Assembly (NCBI RefSeq): GCF_000316665.1
Contig: NC_019678.1
Location: 6,076,001-6,140,000 of the forward strand
Length of the DNA: 64,000 nucleotides
Origin: Rivularia sp. PCC 7116
Lineage (GTDB): Bacteria > Cyanobacteriota > Cyanobacteriia > Cyanobacteriales > Nostocaceae
Direction: 5' to 3'
Every line of letters begins with the position of its first letter. The stretch's first letter is position 1. Positions 26,825 through 36,733 of the stretch are shown in pieces. A program made the position numbers and the translations under genes. The notes beneath the pieces were generated by a model that searched no databases, was not told the origin of the DNA, and was given only the letters and a program-made list of their open reading frames with translations.

Positions 26825-28312
26825 TTATGTCTTCTGACGAATAGGAATTTTAATAGTGATAGTTGAACCAGTATTTGGAGTTGAAGCACATTCAATTATG
26901 CCACCATGCTGCTGTTGAATAATTTGATAGCATACTGACATACCCATTCCCGTACCCATACCTACAGGTTTTGTTGTAAAAAATGGGTCAAATATGCGTT
27001 TAATAATGTTTTTTGACATTCCAATGCCCGTGTCAGTAATAGTGATTTTTACCCAGCGATAATCAACGAGAAGCGTATTAATTTTTATTTGTTTTAGTTG
27101 AGATGATTTATTTTCTTCAAGTGCATCGATTGCATTCGTAAGGATATGCATAAAAGCTTGATTCAATTCGCCCGGATAACATTCTAACTTAGGCAATACT
27201 GCATAATCTTTAACTACTTGAATTTGAGACTTGGGCGATTTAACTAACCTATGCTGGAGAATAGTTAGAGTGCTTTCAATTCCTTCGTGTATATCAACTA
27301 ATTTAATTTCGGCTTCATCTAAACGTGAAAAATTTCTTAATGATTCGACTATTGACTTAATTCTTTGGCTACCGATACGCATAGAATTCAGAGTTTTGTA
27401 CAAATCCTCTTGAATAAATTCTAGCTCTATTTCTTCTGCTTTTTTAATAATACTTTCAGTAGGTTGAGAATATTCTGTTTGGTAAGTTTGTATAAGTTCC
27501 AAAATATCTCGAATATATTCATTAGCATGAATAATATTGCCATGAATAAAACTAACTGGGTTGTTAATTTCATGAGCAATACCAGCTACTAGCTGTCCCA
27601 AGCTCGACATTTTTTCACTTTGAATCAGTTGAGTTTGAGTTATCTGTAGTTGTTGCAAAGTTGCTTCAATTTTTTCTTTTTGTATTTTTGCTTGTTCTGC
27701 TGCAAGTTGAGTTTGGGCATATAATTGAATCTGGTTGATGGCAATAGCAATTTGATTGGCTACACTTTGAATAACTTCTAAATCGGAAATATTAAAAGTC
27801 GAGCGATTAAGGGTATCCTCAGTGTGATTTCCCACAAAGAGAATATGATTGAATTCATTTTGCACGCAAAACGGTACGGCGATAAAGTATTTTACTTCTA
27901 TTTCTCGTTGGTAGTTAGGAGAAAGTTTATAATAATTTTTACTATTAATGAATAATCCTTGATTATTAGCGATTAAACGATAAAAACAAGGATTATCATT
28001 GCCAAAATCTTTATTTTCAGAGTAACCATATTTAGCAATAGGCATAAAATGGTTGTCTTTTTTTTTATATATAATAGTCTTATCAAATCCAACTTTATCA
28101 GCCAAATACTCGACAACAATTTCATAAATCTGTTGAATATCAGTAGCCGCGCTAATTTCTTCGTATAAAAATTGTAAAAATTTAAATGTTTTTTGCTGCT
28201 TTTTAACTTTTAATCGCTGCTCGGCTAAAGCTGATTCCAATCGAATATTATCCTGAGTTAAGGAATCAATCTCTTGCTGCATTTCTTCTATATCTGAAAT
28301 ATCTGAGAACAT
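26825..28312 (-). CDS. GAF-domain sensor histidine kinase
   Basis: This soluble 495-residue kinase has a coiled coil at 1-45, a GAF domain at about 50-195, a second coiled coil and a DHp helix with the phosphorylation motif GIAHEINNPVSF (His247). The HATPase domain has an N-box near NAIDAL, DTGIGMS, FDPFFTTKPVGMGTGMGMS and a closing GGIIECAS. It has no membrane segment or receiver domain, so it signals in the cytoplasm to an unknown regulator. It begins 42 bases after a FIST-domain gene on the same strand; that pair is likely an operon in which the FIST protein supplies a small-molecule signal. Confidence 0.92.
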   Translation of the reverse strand: MFSDISDIEEMQQEIDSLTQDNIRLESALAEQRLKVKKQQKTFKFLQFLYEEISAATDIQQIYEIVVEYLADKVGFDKTIIYKKKDNHFMPIAKYGYSENKDFGNDNPCFYRLIANNQGLFINSKNYYKLSPNYQREIEVKYFIAVPFCVQNEFNHILFVGNHTEDTLNRSTFNISDLEVIQSVANQIAIAINQIQLYAQTQLAAEQAKIQKEKIEATLQQLQITQTQLIQSEKMSSLGQLVAGIAHEINNPVSFIHGNIIHANEYIRDILELIQTYQTEYSQPTESIIKKAEEIELEFIQEDLYKTLNSMRIGSQRIKSIVESLRNFSRLDEAEIKLVDIHEGIESTLTILQHRLVKSPKSQIQVVKDYAVLPKLECYPGELNQAFMHILTNAIDALEENKSSQLKQIKINTLLVDYRWVKITITDTGIGMSKNIIKRIFDPFFTTKPVGMGTGMGMSVCYQIIQQQHGGIIECASTPNTGSTITIKIPIRQKT

Positions 28313-28354
28313 TTTATTATTCTAAGTAAAACTAAATTATATAAAATCACAAAC

Positions 28355-29533
28355 TTATTCAATTCCTACCAATACACCTGTATAAGCATGACAAATATTT
28401 TGACCATTAAAAGGAGCTATTTCTGTAAAAGCGAAAAATCCCATAAAACCGCTATTTTTTCCGAAAATATTGAATAAAACATCTATATCTGTTTCTGTTT
28501 CTTCTCCAAATAAAAGCGAACCGCGTCCATCACAGTTAAAATAGAAGTAACTAGCATTTTCCGGCTCTTTCATAGAAGCAAGAAGATTGTCAACCATATA
28601 TTGAGTTGTGCTTAACACTTGATTGATATTACGGCGAGTAAAGCGAAAAACCAATCCCTCCGGCATTTCTGAACTAACTTGAATAGTATTTTCTGTTTCG
28701 CTGTAGCTTACAATTGCTCGGATAAATGTGTCTTGAAAATATCCCTTATCTTTTGAATGTCCACCCAATCCCAAAATGTTTTGTACTCTTGATATATCAG
28801 TTAAATTTTTAAGTCCCAACAAGGATGTAACTACTTCTAAAGCTGGTTGTTCATCAATTTCATAAATAGTGTTTCCGCAGGCTCTAGTAATGCAACGATA
28901 TTTTCCAAAAGCTTTTGAACCGTGGCTAATTCCTATAGAATAATCGAAATCTCCTGACATTAAAAAACCGCTGACTCCGTGTTTAGTAATGCTTTGATTG
29001 CAAAACTGTAGAGTATGGGGTACGAGATAATCGTTTGCTGCTCCACCGCCGACTATTTCTAGCTTATGTTGGTAATGATCTTCGATACTTTGAAAAAGAC
29101 TAGTTGAATTTAATGTTTTGGCATCAGGGAATAAAAACAGAAGCTGTTTGGTTGATTCGCTTAATTTTAAATTGTTTAACTTGCTTGCAATTTCACGCCC
29201 AACTTTCTGAGAACTTTCCTCTAATTCATCAAAAATAAATGGATGAGAATTAATCACATTCGATTGCAAACCCATTAAAGCAATGGAATGACTGGATTCA
29301 TCGTGTCCCAGATGAGTAATATTACCAAAACTAGTACAACCGCAAATCGGTACATCTGCGATTATTGATTTAATTCCTTTTAATATTAAAGATATATCGT
29401 GTCCAATGCTAGCGAACAATAAGAGAAAATCCGGCTTCTTGCCAATTTTCTCCACAACTTGTTTTGCTGCAACTTCCCCTGATGTAAAAGAATCATAGTT
29501 TCGACAATATGCTATGGCACGATTTAATTTCAT
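28355..29533 (-). CDS. FIST-domain signal-sensing protein
   Basis: This 392-residue protein has the FIST_N half (FLLLFASIGHDISLILKGIKSI, PICGCTSFGNI) and the FIST_C half (YFYFNCDGRGSLLFGEE, GFFAFTEIAPFNGQNICHAYTGVLVGI). FIST domains are proposed small-ligand sensors, perhaps for amino acids, found beside or fused to signalling domains. Here the output is probably the histidine kinase encoded directly downstream with a 42-base gap. No signal peptide is present. The function of the ligand step is inferred from the family. Confidence 0.88.
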   Translation of the reverse strand: MKLNRAIAYCRNYDSFTSGEVAAKQVVEKIGKKPDFLLLFASIGHDISLILKGIKSIIADVPICGCTSFGNITHLGHDESSHSIALMGLQSNVINSHPFIFDELEESSQKVGREIASKLNNLKLSESTKQLLFLFPDAKTLNSTSLFQSIEDHYQHKLEIVGGGAANDYLVPHTLQFCNQSITKHGVSGFLMSGDFDYSIGISHGSKAFGKYRCITRACGNTIYEIDEQPALEVVTSLLGLKNLTDISRVQNILGLGGHSKDKGYFQDTFIRAIVSYSETENTIQVSSEMPEGLVFRFTRRNINQVLSTTQYMVDNLLASMKEPENASYFYFNCDGRGSLLFGEETETDIDVLFNIFGKNSGFMGFFAFTEIAPFNGQNICHAYTGVLVGIE

Positions 29534-29699
29534 AACCAGATTTAAATTTACTACAGCACAAAAGTGCCCTTAGAATTTATGATTCCCAAAAAAATGCCAA
29601 AATATATACTTAACAACTCAAATTTTGATAATTATCTAAGATAATTGGCTTCCAGCAGGGGCGGCTGTAGTAAATTAAAACGGGATAATTTCACCGATT

Positions 29700-30920
29700 T
29701 CAACTTCTTCCGGATATCTTTTCAATTTGTTGGGTAAATTCATCAGTTTCAGAACCCAATTGCTGCGCTAATTCTAAACCTTTTTGAAAAGCTGCAAGCG
29801 CCGATTGATTTTCTTGACGCTGTAAATAAATTTTACCTATTTGCTCGTAGGCATTCATCATACCGTAAAAATTAGCAGCTCGTTCTTCTGCTTGTAATAA
29901 AATCTGACTTGTTTGCAAAGCATCTTCTGTTTGACCTTCTGCAATATATAATGACACTAACCTCTGTAAAGCTTCAGCAGCACGGACATATTGTTGAAAA
30001 TCCCAAGCCATAGTGTAAGCTTCTTGATAATTTTTAAAAGCTTCATCGACTAAATTAGAATTTTCTTTTGCCAAAACTTCGTAATCCGCACCTATAGCTA
30101 ATTTTAATGCTGATAGCTTGGCAAAATCATTTCTTTGACGGTAAATCAACGATAGCTTTTTACGGGCATCTATTGCTTTTCTAGGCTGTTTTGTACGGTC
30201 ATAAATGTAAGCTAAATCTTGTAAAGATTGCTCAACATCGTTATTATTAGAAACCAAAACTAATAATCGCTCGTAGGTAGTTGCTGCTGCTGGATAATCA
30301 AACCAATCAAGGTGAATTTTGGCAATAGTTTTCAGCGTTTCTACCTCCGCAGCAACATCCGAATTACCCCGCGCAATTATCAGAATTTGATTGTAAGCTT
30401 CCACTGCTAAGTTAGGCGATCGCACTTGCAGATAAGCCTCACCCAAAGCCTGCAATATCTGTACGCTAGGTGTCTGCTGTTGCTCAAGCTGTTTTTGAAT
30501 GACTTGCAATCGCTGAGTAATATATCTTATTTGTTGGCGATTGTTGCGAGTGTAAGCAATCCCACCAACTCTTTTTAATGCTTCAATTTCTGCTAGCGTA
30601 CCCAAATAACGACGCAAACGCAATTCCCGATTCCAAGTAGCAAATGCTCCTTCAGTATCCCCCGCTTGCAGTTTTGCAATTGCTTCTCGATTTAATTTAT
30701 CCAAAGCAGCCTCTAAAGAACGCTTTTCTTCCAAACTTAACGGTTGCTGACTGGCACCTTGTGGAAGCAATGGATCGGGTACAGTAATCTCTAATGGAGA
30801 AGGTGGAAACTCTTTCGGTGGCAATGGTTTTTTTTCTTTTGCCAACGTCAACGGAGTCCATATCAAACAAATTGCAATAGTCGTAGTAATCGTAAAACTT
30901 AAACGTTGTATATTTAGCAT
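29700..30920 (-). CDS. Secreted or periplasmic TPR-repeat protein
   Basis: From the ATG at 30920 the product begins with a signal peptide (MLNIQRLSFTITTTIAICL, ending TLAKE). A Pro-rich linker follows, then about six tetratricopeptide repeats, visible as AFATWNRELRL, AVEAYNQILII, AATTYERLLVL, AFKNYQEAYTM, ALQTSQILLQA and ALAAFQKGLELAQQLG. TPR arrays bind other proteins, and the partner is unknown. A start at 30959 would put 13 extra residues before the signal peptide. It is monocistronic between the FIST gene and the CpcT gene. Confidence 0.8.
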   Translation of the reverse strand: MLNIQRLSFTITTTIAICLIWTPLTLAKEKKPLPPKEFPPSPLEITVPDPLLPQGASQQPLSLEEKRSLEAALDKLNREAIAKLQAGDTEGAFATWNRELRLRRYLGTLAEIEALKRVGGIAYTRNNRQQIRYITQRLQVIQKQLEQQQTPSVQILQALGEAYLQVRSPNLAVEAYNQILIIARGNSDVAAEVETLKTIAKIHLDWFDYPAAATTYERLLVLVSNNNDVEQSLQDLAYIYDRTKQPRKAIDARKKLSLIYRQRNDFAKLSALKLAIGADYEVLAKENSNLVDEAFKNYQEAYTMAWDFQQYVRAAEALQRLVSLYIAEGQTEDALQTSQILLQAEERAANFYGMMNAYEQIGKIYLQRQENQSALAAFQKGLELAQQLGSETDEFTQQIEKISGRS

Positions 30921-31327
30921 TTTGCTAGAGTGGGAAACGGTAAATAAGCCATAAGCCATAACAATTATAAAAACTATTCGATATCAACTAATCCCATGAC
31001 GAATATTCCCATTTCTTTTCTCCAGCACATTTTTACATATGTTAAATCTAACTTCTTGTACGATTCTCAACAAGCCCAGAGAAACCCGGTTCCTCATGGT
31101 AAAAGCATAATTATTTCGTTATGGAATCGAAAAGAAACCGGGTTTGTGAAATTAGTGCAAGATATCAGTTACATCCTACTCATAAAATGCAATATCAAAT
31201 GTAGTGCAATGTAGTCTCTATCAAACAAACTTTGTTTAAATTCTTTGCGCGCATCCCAACGTGCAAGTACTTCAGTTTAATATACCTTTATCTAAAAAAT
31301 TTTCATCCAAAATTTTTATTCTATATA
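30921..31327. other. Intergenic, 407 bases, with inverted repeat
   Basis: AAACCCGGTT (31082-31091) and AACCGGGTTT (31136-31145) form a perfect 10-bp inverted repeat of the kind dispersed in cyanobacterial genomes. A 72-codon plus frame across this region has no coding character. Confidence 0.5.
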
Positions 31328-31918
31328 ATGTCGCACTCTACTGATATACCAACCTTGGCTCGCTGGATGGCTTCTGATTTTAGTAATCAAGAACAAGCCT
31401 TTGAAAACCCACCTTTTTTTGCCCATATTCGGGTATGTATGCGTCCTTTACCCATAGATTTGTTATCGGGAGTAAGCTTTTATGTAGAGCAAGCTTACGA
31501 TTATATGCTTAATGACCCCTATCGGGTTGCAGTTAATAAATTAGTTGATGGTGGAAACCATATAATAATTGAAAATTACAGAGTTAAAGATGCACAAAAG
31601 TTTTATGGCGCATCTCGTGACTTAGAACGTCTCAAAGCATTAGAGCCAAACCATTTAGAAAAGCTATCTGGCTGTAACATGATTGTAGAATGGACTGGGA
31701 ACAGCTTCAAAGGAATGGTAGAACCAGGTAAAAGCTGCATCGTATTTCGCAAAGGGCAAAACACTTATCTTGACAGCGAATTTGAAATCGACGCAGAAAA
31801 ATTTATCAGCAGAGACAAAGGCAGAGATTTAGAAACTGACGAACATATTTGGGGTTCAGTGGCAGGTCCTTTTCATTTTGTCCGCTGGCACAGCTTTGCA
31901 GAGGAAGTAAAAGTTTAA
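31328..31918 (+). CDS. cpcT: CpcT/CpeT-family phycobiliprotein chromophore lyase
   Basis: From the ATG at 31328 the product is 196 residues, the normal length for CpcT. Landmarks are LARWMASDFSNQEQAFENPPFFAHIRVCMRP at the N-terminus, EQAYDYMLNDPYRVAVN, and the Cys-containing GCNMIVEW. CpcT attaches phycocyanobilin to Cys-153 of the phycocyanin beta subunit; other members (CpeT) act on phycoerythrin. An upstream start at 31232 would add 32 residues lacking homology. It is a single gene, convergent with the phosphodiesterase gene. Confidence 0.88.
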   Translation: MSHSTDIPTLARWMASDFSNQEQAFENPPFFAHIRVCMRPLPIDLLSGVSFYVEQAYDYMLNDPYRVAVNKLVDGGNHIIIENYRVKDAQKFYGASRDLERLKALEPNHLEKLSGCNMIVEWTGNSFKGMVEPGKSCIVFRKGQNTYLDSEFEIDAEKFISRDKGRDLETDEHIWGSVAGPFHFVRWHSFAEEVKV

Positions 31919-31934
31919 TAATTTTCACTCATAA

Positions 31935-32735
31935 CTAGCCAAATCCATGCGCTGCTAATTCCACCTGATGAAAATAAGGAACTCTTTCAACCCAACTTTC
32001 CCAAGTACCATTAGGATAAAGTTTTATTAAGCGAAATCCTGGCGGCTTGCCATCTAAAGCAAATTTCTTGCTTCTTGGCTGAAACTGGACGCAAGTTGAA
32101 GGAGTTCCTAAATAATCCACACCTTGCCGTTGAACATAGAATTCTTGGTGTATATGTCCAAAAAACACCAATCGGACTTGCGGATATTTATCCAAAACCG
32201 CAAATAATTCTTGTGAGTTTTGCAAGCTACTATTGTCCAGCCAACGAGAATTGATCTTAAAAGGAGGATGGTGAAGCGCTATGGCTGTTGGCTTGTCTGC
32301 TGTCATGCTCAACTGTAAATCTAGCCATTCTAAAGTTTCTCCACGCAAATAACCATGCACTTCATTCTTTACTGAAGAGTCTAACAATACAAAATTCCAT
32401 CCACCGCGCTCAAAACATTTACGACGAGAAACCAATCCCAAATTTAAAACTTCATTCATGATTGCCAAATCATCATGATTTCCTGGGAGCCAATAACTAG
32501 GAAGAAATAACGGACTCAGCAGATTTTGCAAATTGCTATAAGATTGTGGCGTACCATCACCCGACAAGTCTCCCGTCAGCAACAATAAATCAAGTTCCTC
32601 TCGTAGCTTTTTCAAACCCTCAATAACAGCATGGAAAGACTCTGTAGTAGGCATTCCCACGAATTGTTTCTGCTCCGAAGCAAATAGATGCATATCTGTT
32701 ATCTGAGCAATAGTTATGGTCGAAACTTCTTTCAT
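31935..32735 (-). CDS. Calcineurin-like phosphodiesterase (CpdA-like)
   Basis: The metallophosphoesterase motifs are in order: ITDMHLF near residue 12, LLLTGDLSGDG near 55, LPGNHDD near 82, ALHHPPF near 155 and VFFGHIHQEFY near 195. These bind two metal ions. The set and the 266-residue length fit class III cyclic-nucleotide phosphodiesterases such as CpdA, which hydrolyse cAMP, but the specific substrate is not proven. It is cytoplasmic and a single gene. Confidence 0.85.
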   Translation of the reverse strand: MKEVSTITIAQITDMHLFASEQKQFVGMPTTESFHAVIEGLKKLREELDLLLLTGDLSGDGTPQSYSNLQNLLSPLFLPSYWLPGNHDDLAIMNEVLNLGLVSRRKCFERGGWNFVLLDSSVKNEVHGYLRGETLEWLDLQLSMTADKPTAIALHHPPFKINSRWLDNSSLQNSQELFAVLDKYPQVRLVFFGHIHQEFYVQRQGVDYLGTPSTCVQFQPRSKKFALDGKPPGFRLIKLYPNGTWESWVERVPYFHQVELAAHGFG

Positions 32736-33345
32736 CTTTGGTGATACCAGTCTAATGCGAGTCTTAATATCTAATCCTCCTCTGTAGTTATAGCTTACTC
32801 ATATGATTGTAAATAATACTTCCTCCGTAAAATATTCATACTGTAAATAATGCAATCTCATTTTGGTTACATATACGTTGGTTTTTACTCAAGCAATTAA
32901 GTAAAAACCGAAATACATTCCTAATATATTATACTATTTTGGTATTTTTATCTGTTTTTCATCTATCTTAAGGTATAAAAATATATATATAATATTTTTT
33001 AACACAGAAATTGGAAAAAGTATAAATACTGCCTTATGCAAAAGCAAAGGTATTATACGTAACGTCAAATACTAGCACAGATAAAACAGAATGCAAATCT
33101 GGGCGGACAGCAAAAATATAGTTGAGGTTTTAGGCATATAAAACAAGACTTTATGGACTTATTACGGGTAGGAACGACAATTCTAGACTTGTGTATCTTC
33201 CCAGACTGTTATGAGAAAACATAGTTTTAGAAAGAAATTATATAATTGCCTACAGTTAACGTCTTCCTTTAGTGCGGTTGAAAAAAATAATGTAGTGGGG
33301 GTAGATTTATATAAAAACTTTTGATAGAATTAAAAACGCAAATGC
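32736..33345. other. Intergenic, 610 bases, before tRNA-Cys
   Basis: AT-rich sequence. I see no gene, no strong terminator and no repeat. The tRNA promoter should lie in the last 60 bases. Confidence 0.4.
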
Positions 33346-33417
<72 letters not shown>

Positions 33418-33666
33418 TTGTTTATATTCCGTTGTTTCCCGCTTCTCAAGCGCCTTCTAGCCCCGAGGAGCGGATTCTTCGTTTGTTCCATTTTAGGTCA
33501 AATCCGGTAGAATCAACTCACGGTTTTAGGCACAAATTTAGTCCAAGTTTTAGCTACCATTTAAAATTTGAGAAAAGCTGCTCAGTTGAGTATTGCGTGT
33601 GTGTCCGCTTGAAATTGGGTGACATCTATAAAAAACAGTCCCTTAAAAACTTTGGGGTAAATTTTT

Positions 33667-34803
33667 ATGGATATTAGTAATCGTCTTGCTCAAGCAAATG
33701 GTAGATTGCGAGCTTCCAAAATTGGCATAACTATCGACCAGCGTGGAAATACTTTATGGCTAAGAGGCACATTCCCGCCGAAATTAAATTCACGTAAAAC
33801 AAAGCCCCACCAACAAAGAATATCTCTGAAGACACAGGAACAACCTTTAGGAGTTAAAGCTACAATCGCAGGATTGCAGTATGCCGAGCAGCAAGCCAGA
33901 GCGATTCGAGTACAACTCGATAAAGGTCAGTTTGACTGGGCAGAGTGGCAATTAAGCCAAGCACCAAAACCGGAAACCGTTTCGGATTGGGTAGAAAAAT
34001 TTGAAGCCGAATATTGGAGAAGAAGAAAGCGCAACCAGCAAACCGAAACAACCTGGAAGAAAGATTATCAAGTCGTTTTTCCAAAATTCGCAGAATTCGC
34101 CGACGATAGAGAATTATCTATTGATTTAATGATTGAATTCGCCAGCCTTAGCGAACCCGATACGCGGAGTCGTAAAAGAGTTTGTGACATTTTAGGTAGA
34201 CTTGGTAAATTCGCAAAGCTCGGAAATTTAGAAGCAATCAAAGAATTAACTGGTAATTACTCTCCTGGAACAGTATCGCCAAGAAGTCTACCTACTGACA
34301 AGCAGATAGCTCAACAAAGAGATAAAATTACTAGCCCTGGTTGGCAGTGGATATATGGGATTTGTGCTGCATATGGTTTGCGTCCCCACGAAGCATTTCA
34401 TGTTGATATGCTAGATTTCCCCACCGCTAGAGTTAGCGATGAAACAAAAACGGGAGAGCGATTTATTTATCCGCTTTATCCAGAATGGGCAGAAAGTTGG
34501 AACCTTAGAGAAATCGTTTTACCGAATTTAAAATCAATTGAAGATTCTTCCAATGCCAAACTAGGAACTAAAGTGTCTGGTTTTTTCTACGATTTTAAAA
34601 TTCCGTTTCCTCCATACAACTTACGTCATTGTTATGCACGTAGATGTTTCGAGTTTGGTTTTACTCCCGATTTTGGAGCAAAGTTAATGGGACATTCAGT
34701 TACAACCCATTGCAAGACATATCGAGCTTGGATTGATGAAGCCACATACTTAAAAGTGTATGAAACATTAGTTAATAAAACAGGTAGACCACCTGTTCCT
34801 TAA
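33667..34803 (+). CDS. Tyrosine recombinase (integrase)
   Basis: The C-terminal catalytic domain shows the tyrosine-recombinase order: first Arg in CAAYGLRPHEAF near residue 235, HxxR as LRHCYARR near 320, the second His in LMGHS near 340, and a nucleophilic Tyr likely in CKTYRAW near 350. The N-terminal part holds an AP2-like arm-binding segment and a SAM-like core-binding region (about 90-190). Such enzymes insert elements at tRNA 3' ends, and this gene lies just downstream of tRNA-Cys. The start ATG at 33667 follows GGGGTAAATTTTT. Length (378) fits. Confidence 0.88.
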   Translation: MDISNRLAQANGRLRASKIGITIDQRGNTLWLRGTFPPKLNSRKTKPHQQRISLKTQEQPLGVKATIAGLQYAEQQARAIRVQLDKGQFDWAEWQLSQAPKPETVSDWVEKFEAEYWRRRKRNQQTETTWKKDYQVVFPKFAEFADDRELSIDLMIEFASLSEPDTRSRKRVCDILGRLGKFAKLGNLEAIKELTGNYSPGTVSPRSLPTDKQIAQQRDKITSPGWQWIYGICAAYGLRPHEAFHVDMLDFPTARVSDETKTGERFIYPLYPEWAESWNLREIVLPNLKSIEDSSNAKLGTKVSGFFYDFKIPFPPYNLRHCYARRCFEFGFTPDFGAKLMGHSVTTHCKTYRAWIDEATYLKVYETLVNKTGRPPVP

Positions 34804-34925
34804 CTCAAAATTATCCGGAGGGGTTAATTAATAATAATCTCTCCGGAAAAATAAGGACGAAAAGCTTCATTGTAAAATTTAGAAAATGTAAAATAAAAGT
34901 ACAATTGGTTAAGGAACTATAGCTG

Positions 34926-35498
34926 ATGACATTAACTATCGGGTCAACTTCAGTACCCACCTTAGAAGAATTTTTACAACTGCCAGAGACAAAACCCGCA
35001 AGTGAATATATTGATGGGAAAATCTACCAAAAGCCTATGCCACAAGGAAAACACAGCCGATTACAAACTTGTTTATCTACTGCCATTAACCAAGTGGGAG
35101 AACCGAAAAAATTAGCACTAGCGTTGACAGAATTACGCTGTACTTTCGCAGGTAAATCTATAGTTCCAGATATTGCAGTGTTTGAATGGGAAAATATTCC
35201 CTTAGATGAAAATGGTCAGATTGCTAATAAATTTGAAATTCATCCCGATTGGATAATTGAAATTCTTTCACCAGAACAATCTGCAAGCAAAGTAATTCGT
35301 AAAATTACATTTTGCATAAAAAATGGTACAAAGTTAGGGTATTTTATTGATGCAGATGATAAATCAATTACAGTTTTTCAGCCCAATCAATTACCAGAAG
35401 TAAAAGAAAGTCTTGATATTTTACCCATGTTAGATGTTTTACAAGATTGGCAACTTACGGTTGAAGATGTATTTAATTGGTTAAGTTTTTCTAAATAA
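34926..35498 (+). CDS. Uma2-family (DUF820) putative endonuclease, short form
   Basis: The 190-residue protein matches the abundant cyanobacterial Uma2 family: LEEFLQLPETKPASEYIDGKIYQKP, then SIVPDIAVFEWENIP, then WIIEILSPEQSASKVIRKITF. The PD-(D/E)XK nuclease fold is expected, with catalytic Asp in VPDIAVF and Glu in IEILSP. The Lys that should follow is poorly defined (IRKITFC). Cellular role is unknown; the family multiplies in cyanobacterial genomes. It is a single gene between the integrase and another Uma2. Confidence 0.88.
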   Translation: MTLTIGSTSVPTLEEFLQLPETKPASEYIDGKIYQKPMPQGKHSRLQTCLSTAINQVGEPKKLALALTELRCTFAGKSIVPDIAVFEWENIPLDENGQIANKFEIHPDWIIEILSPEQSASKVIRKITFCIKNGTKLGYFIDADDKSITVFQPNQLPEVKESLDILPMLDVLQDWQLTVEDVFNWLSFSK

Positions 35499-35611
35499 AA
35501 ATCATTTAATCTTCCAATTGCAAAATTTGCCTAAAAAATAAAATCTATTCTTAATCAATTGCTTATAATAAATGCAGAATACCCGGCTGTGTACTATACG
35601 TGGGTAATGTC

Positions 35612-36340
35612 ATGCTTTCAGACAACCTTAAACTCATAGAGCTACCAAGTACTGACGAATTAGCTTGCTCGGACGATATACCTGTGGATAACGAAGACCA
35701 GAATTTTCTGCCCAATATTCTATTATTCTTACTTAACTCAATTTGGGCAAGCCGTACTGATTGGTTTTTCGGCGTAGATATGGCAATTTACCATACAACA
35801 GGTGCTAACCCGAGAGTACCTGTTGTCCCAGATGGATTTCTGAGTTTGGGAGTAGAACGCAAAAAAGGTGGAAAATCTCGCAGGAGCTATGCAGTTTGGG
35901 AAGAAAATGACATAGTACCAATACTGACCTTAGAAATTGTATCGTACACTCCAGGTAATGAATACGACGATAAATTAGAAATTTATCGAAAACTTGGCGT
36001 ACTTTACTACATAATTTACAACCCTGAATATTGGCAGCGCGACCAACATCAACCGCTGTCCGTTTATAAATTGGTGGATGGTAATTACGAGTTACAAATT
36101 AAAGAACCATTATGGCTACCAGAAATTGGTTTAGGAATTGGAAGACATCAAGGTGAAATTGGTGGAATTGAACAGGAATTTTTATCTTGGTATGACGAAA
36201 GTAGAAATCGTTATTTGATGCCAGAAGAAATTGCTATCCAACAAAAGCTTAAGGCACAAGCGGAAGAAGAAAGAGCAGAACGGTTAGCACAATATTTACG
36301 CTCAAAAGGTGTTGACCCTGATAATTTACCAGGCAATTAG
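35612..36340 (+). CDS. Uma2-family (DUF820) putative endonuclease, long form
   Basis: About 242 residues. The family core is VVPDGFLSLGVERKKGG (catalytic Asp), then PILTLEIVSYTPGNEYDDKLEIYRKLGVLYYIIYN (Glu and Lys of PD-(D/E)XK). It ends in a charged coiled coil with EEIAIQQKLKAQAEEERAERLAQYLRSKGVDPDNLPGN, the typical tail of the long cyanobacterial Uma2 group. An ATG at 35612 is used; a GTG four codons earlier is possible and neither has a clear ribosome site. A strong terminator follows at 36366. Confidence 0.88.
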   Translation: MLSDNLKLIELPSTDELACSDDIPVDNEDQNFLPNILLFLLNSIWASRTDWFFGVDMAIYHTTGANPRVPVVPDGFLSLGVERKKGGKSRRSYAVWEENDIVPILTLEIVSYTPGNEYDDKLEIYRKLGVLYYIIYNPEYWQRDQHQPLSVYKLVDGNYELQIKEPLWLPEIGLGIGRHQGEIGGIEQEFLSWYDESRNRYLMPEEIAIQQKLKAQAEEERAERLAQYLRSKGVDPDNLPGN

Positions 36341-36365
36341 TGATGCTCTAAAAATGAAATCGCAG

Positions 36366-36394
36366 CACCAAAGTTTTTTACTTTGGTGTTTTTT
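36366..36394 (+). terminator. Rho-independent terminator after long Uma2 gene
   Basis: CACCAAAGT (36366-36374) pairs perfectly with ACTTTGGTG (36380-36388) and is followed by six T residues. Confidence 0.85.
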
Positions 36395-36490
36395 ATTGTC
36401 AGCAATAAACTACCGAACAATTGCGATAACTTGGCATTAAAACTTTAACTCAAGTTAACTAGGAGGGATAATTAATCCCTCCAAGAAAAT

Positions 36491-36733
36491 CTAACGGAAA
36501 GCTGCTGGAGTTGTAAATCCGTTCAACACAGCAGTAACATTGATTCTTATAAGACGATTCATTGAATCATTGCGTCTTGCATCCACCCAATGTAAACCTT
36601 CTTTCCATTGTCCAGAACTAATTCGGCGAAGAATGGAAGTACGGCTAAAACCTTTTCCCAACCTTTGTGATGCTTCTTGAATTGTTAACAGCTCCGCATC
36701 AGGCGGTAACTTATACATTGTTCGTTTAGCCAA
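36491..36733 (-). CDS. Excisionase-like HTH DNA-binding protein
   Basis: The product of about 80 residues has an HTH of the Xis/MerR kind: ELLTIQEASQRLGKGFSRTSILRRISSGQWKEGLHWVDARR. A TTG start at 36733 is preferred because GGAGG lies eight bases upstream; ATG at 36715 is the alternative, and a longer frame to 36775 lacks support. Small proteins of this kind bind the ends of an integrated element and steer the integrase to excision. It is oriented opposite to the integrase, within the integrase-proximal end of the element. Confidence 0.7.
   Translation of the reverse strand: MAKRTMYKLPPDAELLTIQEASQRLGKGFSRTSILRRISSGQWKEGLHWVDARRNDSMNRLIRINVTAVLNGFTTPAAFR

Noticed and set aside
33498-33507. 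TCAAATCCGG near the tRNA as an attachment repeat
   Set aside because: Only ten bases, shared with the generic T arm, and 90 bases from the tRNA; too weak.
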